Part shown: positions 1 through 5,110 of the stretch, piece by piece
How positions within the stretch are numbered: the stretch's first letter is position 1
Layout: each line of letters starts with the position of its first letter
NCBI GenBank assembly: GCA_030642635.1
Contig: DAOWNK010000231.1
Span: 1-5,110, forward strand
DNA: 5,110 bases
Source of the DNA: Pirellulales bacterium
GTDB lineage: Bacteria; Planctomycetota; Planctomycetia; Pirellulales; Thermoguttaceae
Direction: 5' to 3'
The notes under the pieces: model-generated
Told to the model about the DNA's origin: nothing
What the model saw: the letters and a program-made list of their open reading frames with translations, nothing else
Databases searched by the model: none
Made by a program: the position numbers and the translations under genes

Positions 1-2
1 AG

Positions 3-524
3 GCATATCTCAAACCCGTTGTCTATGCCCTGCTCATCGTCTTAGCGTGCGCTGTAGTGGTGCTGGCCGGACAGTTCCTGCTGGGCTGGGGCCTGGGCGA
101 GACGGCCCGGCGACTTCGGGTTCTGCCGTGGCTGGCGGGTGCGGCGACGGGCGTCGGGGCGTTAACGCTGGCCGTGCGGCCGCGACTGATGGCCTTCGTG
201 CTGCCGACCCGATTCTGGCTGGATTCCCATCATCCGGTGATCGGCGGCTTGGTCTTTGCCGCCGGCATAGTGGCCCTGGTGGGTGAGATGCGAGCGTGGC
301 GAATACATCAGCGCGGTTTCGGCCGGGTGTTCCGCACCGCTGTGGCTATCGAGCTTGCGGTCTCGCTCGGCCTGGCTGGGGTGGCCGGCGCGGTGATGAT
401 GCTCAAGATTCCCGGGCTGGACATCGTTACACTGATGTCGTATACCGCGTTCGACGCAGCCTTGGCGCTCGTGCTGGTGGGTACGGTGGGCGCCGTTCTA
501 TTCCAGGCTAACAGCTCCAATTAA
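3..524 (+). CDS. Polytopic membrane protein, unknown function (5' end outside window)
   Basis: The frame is open from the left edge to a TAA at 522-524, giving 173 codons with the true start upstream. A GTG at 57 could serve as an internal start, but it falls inside the first hydrophobic helix and the frame stays open before it, so a gene truncated by the window is the better reading. Counting from base 3, about five hydrophobic segments are visible near residues 7-29, 41-58, 78-95, 112-135 and 148-167. They are joined by short Arg-rich loops such as 'GETARRLR' and 'RAWRIHQRGFGR'. No catalytic or binding motif is recognisable and I cannot name a family. Location in the inner membrane is inferred from hydrophobicity. 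Composition is GC-rich, like the gene at 2344. The next gene on the same strand begins about 100 bp later, so co-transcription is possible but not shown. Confidence 0.75.
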   Translation, partial: AYLKPVVYALLIVLACAVVVLAGQFLLGWGLGETARRLRVLPWLAGAATGVGALTLAVRPRLMAFVLPTRFWLDSHHPVIGGLVFAAGIVALVGEMRAWRIHQRGFGRVFRTAVAIELAVSLGLAGVAGAVMMLKIPGLDIVTLMSYTAFDAALALVLVGTVGAVLFQANSSN

Positions 525-626
525 GCCGATGCCGTCGCCGCAGAACAACCGATACAACCTCTATATGTGTTTCTGTTGAATCGTGGAGAATGGGGCGGTG
601 TTTTACTTGTGCGGGGGGATTGTTCA
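525..626. other. Intergenic region upstream of the barrel gene
   Basis: About 100 bp between the membrane-protein stop and TTG 627. I see no convincing -35/-10 pair and no terminator hairpin. TTGAAT at 576-581 is a loose -35 match with no matching -10 at 17 bp. ATG 565 opens only a four-codon ORF. Confidence 0.4.
613..619 (+). promoter_or_regulatory. Candidate ribosome binding site deciding the barrel-gene start
   Basis: GGGGGGA lies 7 nt before TTG 627. It is a purine-rich, non-canonical Shine-Dalgarno-like stretch. It supports TTG 627 over GTG 567, which has only pyrimidine-rich sequence upstream. GTG 609 is a rival start, because GGGGCGG at 592-598 sits about 10 nt before it. Confidence 0.4.
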
Positions 627-2213
627 TTGAAAACCAAGCCTATTGGGGGGGCAATCTTCGCGGGACTGGTCCTGTGCAGTTTAGGATTCGGCGTTGAATT
701 CCTCGGCTGCATGTTAGGGTTGAACGGTTGCGACTGTTGCAAGCCGGCCTACTGCGAGGAAATCTGCTGTGAGCAAACCTGCTGCGAACCCTGTCCCAAG
801 CTGGCCTGCTGCGAGCCACAGGGCAAGGGCAAACAAGGCGGTTTCAGTTTAGGTGTTGACACGTTTGTCAAGAACGAGTACTGGAACTGGTTCGAAGGAC
901 CGTCGCACGATAACCAGTATGATTATGGATACCAAAGAACCCGGCTGAATTTCAAGTATGCGAGTCCCCATTGGACGGCGTTTGTCCAACCGCAACTCGT
1001 CAATATGTTCGGTGTGCCGGACAATGCGTGCAAGAAGCCGCCCGAGGGCCCCTTGGGTATGGGCTGCCTGTACTACATACACAACAATACTACGACGCCC
1101 TGGAGCATGGGGGTTCACCAAGCGTATATCAACCTGCATAACACAGACAAGAGCGATTTTTCGTTTAAGTTTGGAAGGTTTGAATATAGCGATGGCTTGG
1201 AAGTTTTGCGGAAATCGGACGGTAAACACTTCAATATGCTGCAAAAAATCCGCCTGGGCGACCGGATGATCAGTCCATTTGGTTGGTCTGCTTTCAGCAG
1301 AAGTTTTGACGGTGTTGTAAGTCAGTACGATAACACAAACACGAATGTGACTACCTCTTTCTTCTTTCCCACACAAGGAGGATGGGAGGAGAATATAAAC
1401 ACAACCATTGACGACATCAGGATTACCACCGTTACGGTGACAAGTAAACGGGGTTCAAATATCCCTGGTATGGAGATTGCCGGTTTTTACTACAATTATC
1501 AAGACCTCAGAGACGTTACCCAGCGTGTAGACAACACGGGGCAGACGTATGCTCCGTCCGTTGACATAAACATTCATATGTTCGGCGGCCACGCAGTAGG
1601 CATGTACGACATTGGCCCCGGCACGATGGACGTGCTGTTGTGGGGAGGAGCACAGGTCGGCAAGTGGTACGAATTGGATCAGGACGCGTACGCATTCGAC
1701 GTGGAGGGCGGGTATCAATTCACCAATATGCCCGCGAAACCTTGGGTGCGAGTGGGATACTATATCGGCTCAGGTGATGCAAACCCGCAAGATGGTGATC
1801 ACGGGACGTTTTTTCAGATGGCGCCGGGAACTCGAAAGTACAATTTGCTGCCATTCTGCAACTTAATGAACGTGCAGGATTTCTTTGTTCAGTTGATAGC
1901 GCATCCACGTAAGAAGTTGATGGTCCGCGTAGACTACCACGTGTGGCATCTGGATAAAGCGAATGACAGATGGTATATGGGTTCCGGTCCCACGCAAAAA
2001 CACGGGAAGATATTTGGCTATATCGGACGTCCTTCGAGCGGGCACAGTGACCTGGCGCAAGAACTGGATGTCTTGGTAAATTACAACTTCAATCCGCATT
2101 GGAAGGCAAAAGTATCCTATAGTCATATTTTTGGGCAGGATGTCATAAGTGGGGTGTATAACGAGAATAAGGACGCGGATTACGCCTCTGCTGAGATCGT
2201 ATTTGAGTTTTAA
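627..2213 (+). CDS. Alginate-export (AlgE-like) family outer-membrane beta-barrel protein with Cys-rich N-terminal segment
   Basis: Probable outer-membrane porin or exporter of 528 residues from TTG 627. In-frame GTGs at 609 and 567 would lengthen it to 534 or 548. I prefer 627 because it has a G-run upstream and directly begins a signal peptide (MKTKP, then a hydrophobic stretch 'GAIFAGLVLCSLGFG'). Residues 35-63 hold 11 cysteines. From about residue 70, amphipathic strands alternate aromatic and small residues. Family-like landmarks are 'FKFGRFEYSDGLEVL' (near 200), 'SRSFDGV' (near 225), 'RVGYYIGSGDANPQDGDHGTFFQ' beginning near 375 and 'AQELDVLVNYNF' (near 477), ending in a terminal Phe (EIVFEF) as is usual for barrels inserted by the BAM complex. 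These resemble the alginate-export domain (PF13372) by eye. The substrate is unknown and alginate should not be assumed. Base composition is lower in GC than both neighbours. No AlgK/AlgX-like partner is in view. Confidence 0.75.
   Translation: MKTKPIGGAIFAGLVLCSLGFGVEFLGCMLGLNGCDCCKPAYCEEICCEQTCCEPCPKLACCEPQGKGKQGGFSLGVDTFVKNEYWNWFEGPSHDNQYDYGYQRTRLNFKYASPHWTAFVQPQLVNMFGVPDNACKKPPEGPLGMGCLYYIHNNTTTPWSMGVHQAYINLHNTDKSDFSFKFGRFEYSDGLEVLRKSDGKHFNMLQKIRLGDRMISPFGWSAFSRSFDGVVSQYDNTNTNVTTSFFFPTQGGWEENINTTIDDIRITTVTVTSKRGSNIPGMEIAGFYYNYQDLRDVTQRVDNTGQTYAPSVDINIHMFGGHAVGMYDIGPGTMDVLLWGGAQVGKWYELDQDAYAFDVEGGYQFTNMPAKPWVRVGYYIGSGDANPQDGDHGTFFQMAPGTRKYNLLPFCNLMNVQDFFVQLIAHPRKKLMVRVDYHVWHLDKANDRWYMGSGPTQKHGKIFGYIGRPSSGHSDLAQELDVLVNYNFNPHWKAKVSYSHIFGQDVISGVYNENKDADYASAEIVFEF
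729..815 (+). other. Cysteine-pair-rich segment of the barrel protein
   Basis: This stretch encodes 11 Cys in 29 residues, mostly as CC pairs followed by Glu: 'CDCCKPAYC', 'EEICCEQTCCE', 'PCPKLACCEP'. The codons TGC TGY GAR recur at 765, 780 and 807. It follows the signal peptide and precedes the first barrel strand, so it should lie in the periplasm. Possible roles are disulfide cross-linking to envelope proteins or metal binding; neither is shown. Confidence 0.7.
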
Positions 2214-2230
2214 GCCTAATCGCAAGCGTG

Positions 2231-2253
2231 GACATGGCGCCCATCGTCTTTTT
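2231..2253 (+). terminator. Putative rho-independent terminator of the barrel gene
   Basis: Starting 17 nt after the stop codon, GACATGG (2231-2237) can pair with CCAT (2241-2244) and GTC (2246-2248). The loop is CGC and there is one bulged C at 2245. Five T's follow directly (2249-2253). The stem is short (7 bp) and bulged, so termination may be partial, but the position is right. Confidence 0.45.
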
Positions 2254-2256
2254 CCG

Positions 2257-2290
2257 CCTTCCCCCTTCTTCCCTCCCCCTTCCCCCTTCT
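2257..2290. repeat. Pure pyrimidine tract with 12-nt direct repeat; G4-prone on minus strand
   Basis: Thirty-four consecutive pyrimidines lie between the barrel gene and the next gene. CTTCCCCCTTCT occurs exactly at 2258-2269 and 2279-2290. On the minus strand this gives G-runs of 5, 5, 3 and 5 separated by loops of 2, 1 and 5 nt, which fits a canonical G-quadruplex pattern. It ends 53 nt before ATG 2344, so it is probably in the leader or promoter region of that gene. Confidence 0.75.
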
Positions 2291-2343
2291 GCACCCGGTG
2301 TGTATCCTGATAACATCGGGACGCCTCTGATTCGTGAAATTCT

Positions 2344-3609
2344 ATGCAGGATATTCTCTTCGAATACAAGATGCACCCAACCACCTGGGTGTATATCTCG
2401 GCGCTTATGACGATCGGGATATTTTTCAAGTTCCATCGCTTCTGGAGCGTTCGGAACCTGGACCTGATCGGGCTGATCGCCTTCTCGCCGGGATTGCTGT
2501 TGGTCTCTTACGGCCAAGAGCAGTTGGGCTACCTTTGGCTGTTCGGCGTCAGCGGGTTTTTCCTGGTCCGGATGCTGCTGGACCCGGTGATGGTCCGGCG
2601 GCCGTTGCTGGAGCCGAATCTCTCGGCCGGCGGGCTGACGTTCACCGGCGCGGCGCTGCTGGTGTTTCTGATGGTAAACGTGGTGATGGAAGGGACAGTC
2701 AAAACCGACATCGGCGGAGCAGAACGTTCGGAACACGTTGCTGCCGGGCGAGCCGGACCGGCCGTAGAATTAGCCGTGGCGCGGAACGTGCCGGGCTGTC
2801 CGCTGTTCTATAAGTTTGCCGCCTTTGCAGATGATGAACTCCCTGTCGCCGGCAAGGCAGCCCCGGGCCTGATGCGCCGCATGTTGGTTCGTCGTGCGGC
2901 CGTGCAGGGCGCCGCCATCCTCGGACATCTTGCGGTGGTGATCGGCATGGTGCTGGTCGGCTACCGTCATTTCGACAACATCCAGACCGGCATGGCTACC
3001 GCTTCGCTGTACCTGCTGTTGCCTTACACGGCGGAGATGACCGGCCGGGTGGACCACGTGGTTCCGGCAGCGCTGTTGGTATGGACGCTAGTATTGTACC
3101 GTCGGCCCGTGTTGGCCGGCATTCTGTTGGGGCTGGCCGCCGGGTTGATTTATTATCCGCTGTTTCTGCTGCCGCTTTGGTGCGGATTTTATTGGCGGCG
3201 CGGCTTGATACGGTTCGTCATCGGTGTGGTCTCAGCACTGGTGCTTATGGTGGTTGCATTGCACCTTACTGCCGGCAATTTCGAGTTGTTCCTGGACCAA
3301 CTTCGGCAAACGTTCGGACTTACGGGGCTGTTTCCGCGAGACTTGTCGGGGTTTTGGGGCTACTACGAGCCGGCGTTCAGGATACCGGTGCTGGCGGCGT
3401 TTGTGGCCTTGTGCGCCAGCCTGGCGCTGTGGCCGGCACAAAAAAACTTGGGCACGCTGTTGAGTTGCTCGGCCGTGGTGATGCTGGGCGCCCAGTTCTG
3501 GCACGCCGAGCAAGGCGGACTCTACATGGCCTGGTACCTGCCGCTGTTGATCCTGACCATTTTCCGCCCGAACCTGGAAGACCGCGTGGCAATTGCGGCG
3601 GTTAGGTAG
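2344..3609 (+). CDS. Polytopic inner-membrane protein, possibly GT-C/DUF2029-like glycosyltransferase
   Basis: A 421-residue hydrophobic protein with about 11-12 probable helices near residues 13-30, 39-55, 60-80, 97-115, 185-207, 217-229, 238-252, 255-280, 288-309, 347-364, 369-385 and 392-407. A polar loop lies at about 117-184. The stretch from 'GRVDHVVPAALL' through 'RRPVLAGILLGLAAGLIYYP' to 'LFLLPLWCGFYWRRG' resembles the glycosyltransferase family 87/DUF2029 pattern (small-residue helix, then a Pro-containing helix, then basic residues). However, the acidic pair usual in the first external loop of GT-C enzymes is not evident, so an enzymatic role is only a guess. ATG 2344 lacks a clear Shine-Dalgarno sequence; ATG 2371 (M10) is an alternative that still precedes helix 1. 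The gene ends with 'AAVR' and TAG 3607-3609, one base from the stop codon of the opposing gene. GC content is high. Confidence 0.8.
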   Translation: MQDILFEYKMHPTTWVYISALMTIGIFFKFHRFWSVRNLDLIGLIAFSPGLLLVSYGQEQLGYLWLFGVSGFFLVRMLLDPVMVRRPLLEPNLSAGGLTFTGAALLVFLMVNVVMEGTVKTDIGGAERSEHVAAGRAGPAVELAVARNVPGCPLFYKFAAFADDELPVAGKAAPGLMRRMLVRRAAVQGAAILGHLAVVIGMVLVGYRHFDNIQTGMATASLYLLLPYTAEMTGRVDHVVPAALLVWTLVLYRRPVLAGILLGLAAGLIYYPLFLLPLWCGFYWRRGLIRFVIGVVSALVLMVVALHLTAGNFELFLDQLRQTFGLTGLFPRDLSGFWGYYEPAFRIPVLAAFVALCASLALWPAQKNLGTLLSCSAVVMLGAQFWHAEQGGLYMAWYLPLLILTIFRPNLEDRVAIAAVR

Positions 3610-3610
3610 C

Positions 3611-4852
3611 TCAATCCCGTCTGGCGTCGATCGCGTGCGTCTTTTTCTGCGCGGCGTACCAATACTTCCATGCCCGCTGGTCGAAGTTGAAGTTTCGGCC
3701 GGTGATTGCGACCAGTGCGTCGAGCACCTGCTGGTTACGGAATTTCAAGGTATAGATTTTCGGTCCGCCGCCCATCGACATACCGCCGCCGCCCGGCGCC
3801 CCGGAGCCGCCCGGGCCGGTGCCGAAGGTGGTGGTCGTGCTGCCGGAGCCGCCTGGTTTGGAAACCTTGAACTTGTGCGTGGTCACCAGCGCGTCGATAA
3901 GCGGCCCGACGGCCGACGGGTCTTTCATGCGTCCCAGGGCGACCGCCGAGAGGTTTACCACCCGGTTCTTTTTGTCACGAAGTTTGCCGACGTAATATGC
4001 GGTAACCTCGTGGCTTTTTATTTGCTCCAAGTGGTCCATGCACGTCAGCCGGACTTCTTCGACCGGGTCTTCGATAGAACACGCGGCCAGCGCCTTTACG
4101 GCCTCTGTGGTGCCGATCTGTGCCAAAACCTCCGTGTACAAGATGCGGGCGGCCGGGCTGTCGTCTTTTTTCAGTGCAGCGGCCAGCGCTTTCACGGCCA
4201 TCGGATCGTTTACGGCCTTGATGTTTTTTCGTCCTTGCAGGTCCTTCGCGCCGCCGAGCCATCCTCGCCATCGCTTCAGCTTTGCGAACCAATCCTTTTC
4301 TGCGACGTTGGTTTTTCGTTTCTGCTCGAGCAGTTCGATTTCCTGCGCCGTTCGGTATCGGCCCTTGTAATATTTGTATCCGCGCTGGGCCATTAGCTGC
4401 TCTCGCGTAAGCCAACGGCCGCCGTGGTGTTGGTAACCCAGCGCCCGGCGCGCTTCGGCATGGTCGCCGTCCAGTTCGATGATCCGCTCAAGGCGCCCCT
4501 TGCGCTGCTTGACGAGCCGTCGCTCCCGGCACCATTCGGCCAGTTTCCACTGGCCTTCGACCGTGTCGGGATACTCGTGGCGGATCGTCTCGTACTCCAG
4601 TTCCCCCGGTCGGGTGTGGAGCCCCTGTTTCACCCGCGAGGCATCCAGTGTGATCTGCACTCCGGAGGTGGTTCGGACGACGAACTTTCGCCTGGACGAT
4701 TCGTCTTTATTGAGCAGCTCGCCGACAACCCGCCGGCCGCTGGTCAACAGAAACACCTCGGCGGCGGCCGGGCGGACGACGACCGACGTTACCACGGCGA
4801 CGATCAGGACTGCGGCGAGGCGTTTCATTGATATTGTAAAATCGAGTCTCAT
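3611..4852 (-). CDS. Secreted HEAT-repeat domain protein (planctomycete type)
   Basis: A 413-residue exported protein. Signal peptide: 'MKRLAAVLIVAVVTSVVV' then 'RPAAA', with likely cleavage after Ala31. Met9 (codon 4826-4828) would give a classic signal length and is a serious alternative start; neither ATG has a strong Shine-Dalgarno sequence. Residues 32-75 look like a small beta domain ('GRRVVGELL', 'VRTTSGVQITLDASRV'). Residues 84-175 are a helical, TPR-like segment with 'EYPDTVEGQWKLAEWC', 'RIIELDGDHAEARRALGY' and 'KGRYRTAQEIEL', familiar from planctomycete secreted proteins. Residues 213-328 contain HEAT-like helical pairs ('MAVKALAAALKKDD', 'TEAVKALAACSIEDPVEEVR', 'VVNLSAVALGRMKDPSAVGPL'). 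Then comes a Gly/Ser/Thr linker (332-364) and a C-terminal module ('NFNFDQRAWKYWYAAQKK'). HEAT repeats usually mediate protein binding; the partner is unknown and no catalytic residues are apparent. Confidence 0.85.
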   Translation of the reverse strand: MRLDFTISMKRLAAVLIVAVVTSVVVRPAAAEVFLLTSGRRVVGELLNKDESSRRKFVVRTTSGVQITLDASRVKQGLHTRPGELEYETIRHEYPDTVEGQWKLAEWCRERRLVKQRKGRLERIIELDGDHAEARRALGYQHHGGRWLTREQLMAQRGYKYYKGRYRTAQEIELLEQKRKTNVAEKDWFAKLKRWRGWLGGAKDLQGRKNIKAVNDPMAVKALAAALKKDDSPAARILYTEVLAQIGTTEAVKALAACSIEDPVEEVRLTCMDHLEQIKSHEVTAYYVGKLRDKKNRVVNLSAVALGRMKDPSAVGPLIDALVTTHKFKVSKPGGSGSTTTTFGTGPGGSGAPGGGGMSMGGGPKIYTLKFRNQQVLDALVAITGRNFNFDQRAWKYWYAAQKKTHAIDARRD

Positions 4853-4906
4853 TTAGCCGGCCAACTTATTCGCCGCGTGAAGCGGGAAAAACGTTTCCAT
4901 TACTCT

Positions 4907-4912
4907 AGTATA
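4907..4912 (-). promoter_or_regulatory. Possible sigma-70-type -10 box for the HEAT-repeat gene
   Basis: Read on the minus strand this is TATACT (5 of 6 to TATAAT), about 55 nt upstream of ATG 4852. At 17-bp spacing the -35 position reads CGAACA, which matches TTGACA only in its last three bases, so the call is weak. Confidence 0.25.
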
Positions 4913-5015
4913 CGAAACTTACGACAATTGTTCGAGGATTTTCCATGAGCAAACAAAAAAGGTCAGAACCAATCCTGTTCGGTACGACATTTGCTAGCCG
5001 GTTTTTGTGCTCGTA

Positions 5016-5030
5016 TGGCACGCGATTTGC
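5016..5030 (+). promoter_or_regulatory. Sigma-54 (RpoN) -24/-12 promoter
   Basis: TGGCAC-N5-TTGC with the invariant GG and GC at the right spacing. The seventh base is G, so the full TGGCACG-N4-TTGC core matches; only the flanking Y before and W after differ (A and G here). The expected transcription start is about 5041-5042, which leaves a leader of about 38 nt before ATG 5080. It points away from the HEAT-repeat gene. Sigma-54 promoters need an AAA+ enhancer-binding activator; no activator gene is in this window. An 8-bp palindrome (ACAATTGT, 4924-4931) lies about 85 bp upstream, a distance typical of activator sites, but a match that short could be chance. Confidence 0.6.
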
Positions 5031-5079
5031 GCCATGCTTTTGCTGTGGCAATTTCACTGTCATTATGGCAGGGCGTGCG

Positions 5080-5110
5080 ATGGCTGGCAAGAAACGCAAG
5101 AAAATCAAAT
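5080..5110 (+). CDS. Start of an unidentified gene running off the right edge
   Basis: ATG 5080 opens 'MAGKKRKKIK' in a frame that stays open to the window end. AGGG at 5070-5073 is 6 nt before it, and the sigma-54 promoter ends 49 nt upstream. ATG 5065 is in the same frame but has no Shine-Dalgarno sequence. The same frame also extends back to ATG 4945 (GAGGA at 4934-4938, 6-nt spacing; stop TAG at 4906-4908). That longer reading gives an odd F/C-rich N-terminus and would place the promoter inside the coding region, so I favour 5080. Only ten residues are visible and they are very basic; no function can be named. Confidence 0.4.
   Translation, partial: MAGKKRKKIK

Larger units (their letters stand above)
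4853..5079. other. Divergent intergenic region between the HEAT-repeat gene and the right-edge gene
   Basis: About 225 bp of noticeably AT-richer sequence separates two divergently read genes. It contains the weak minus-strand -10 candidate (4907-4912), the palindrome ACAATTGT (4924-4931) and the sigma-54 promoter (5016-5030). An alternative plus-strand ORF from 4945 crosses most of it. No RNA gene or terminator is recognisable. Confidence 0.5.

Noticed and set aside
565..579. Four-codon ORF (ATG 565) as a possible leader peptide for the barrel gene
   Set aside because: No attenuator-like hairpins follow and no Shine-Dalgarno sequence precedes it; chance is sufficient.
672..710. Lipoprotein signal (FLGC) in the barrel protein
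   Set aside because: The -3 residue is Phe, not the usual Leu/Val/Ile, and an outer-membrane barrel does not normally need lipidation; the Cys belongs with the Cys-rich region.
849..1376. Minus-strand ORF of 175 codons inside the barrel gene
   Set aside because: Shadow of the plus-strand barrel gene; no signal, domain or ribosome binding site, and the opposing frame has clear family features.
1863..2736. Two overlapping minus-strand ORFs across the barrel end, spacer and next gene
   Set aside because: Their sequences are low-complexity translations of the polypyrimidine tract and of antisense coding DNA; they span two supported genes.
3584..3603. Inverted repeat around GCAATTGC near the convergent stops as a bidirectional terminator
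   Set aside because: The short stem has a large loop and no T-run on either strand; it lies within coding sequence.
3593..4396. Plus-strand ORF of 267 codons opposite the HEAT-repeat gene
   Set aside because: Antisense shadow in GC-rich DNA; the minus-strand product has a signal peptide and HEAT-like repeats.
4905..5108. Minus-strand ORF of 67 codons at the right edge
   Set aside because: No recognisable protein character and no good ribosome binding site; it lies opposite the sigma-54 promoter and the probable plus-strand gene start.
4945..5110. Longer plus-strand reading of the right-edge gene from ATG 4945
   Set aside because: It has a decent Shine-Dalgarno sequence (GAGGA), but the N-terminus would be unusually F/C-rich and would cover the sigma-54 promoter. 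Kept only as an alternative.

Overview
The window looks like chromosomal DNA of a Planctomycetota bacterium, probably close to Pirellulales. This is inferred from protein style, not from a marker gene. The signs are a secreted HEAT-repeat protein with the planctomycete layout (signal peptide, 'EYPDTVEGQWKLAEWC' segment, HEAT-like helices, Gly-rich linker, C-terminal 'RAWKYWYAAQKK' module) and an outer-membrane barrel preceded by a cysteine-pair-rich segment. The genes differ visibly in base composition: the membrane-protein and HEAT genes are GC-rich, while the barrel gene and the right-hand intergenic region are clearly less so.

Layout from left to right. (1) The 3' part of a small polytopic membrane protein of unknown function enters from the left edge and ends at 524. 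(2) After about 100 bp comes a plus-strand gene (start most likely TTG 627, stop 2213) for an exported beta-barrel that resembles the alginate-export (AlgE-like) porin family. A plausible intrinsic terminator sits just downstream. (3) A spacer of about 130 bp carries a 34-nt pure pyrimidine tract whose complement has four G-runs. (4) Gene 2344-3609 (+) encodes an inner-membrane protein of 11-12 helices, with a segment resembling GT-C/DUF2029-type glycosyltransferases. (5) The HEAT-repeat gene (3611-4852, minus) converges on it, with a single base between the two stop codons. (6) The right-hand 258 bp are mostly intergenic. They hold a near-perfect sigma-54 -24/-12 promoter on the plus strand, followed by what looks like the first codons of another gene that runs off the window.

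No shared pathway can be shown. The parts are cell-envelope themed (outer-membrane barrel, two inner-membrane proteins, one secreted scaffold protein), but the strands, spacing and composition argue for separate transcription units. I see no mobile element, CRISPR array, tRNA or rRNA. I do not see a clear undescribed multi-gene system. The items most worth a second look are the sigma-54 promoter, the Cys-rich N-terminal segment of the barrel protein and the G-quadruplex-prone tract.
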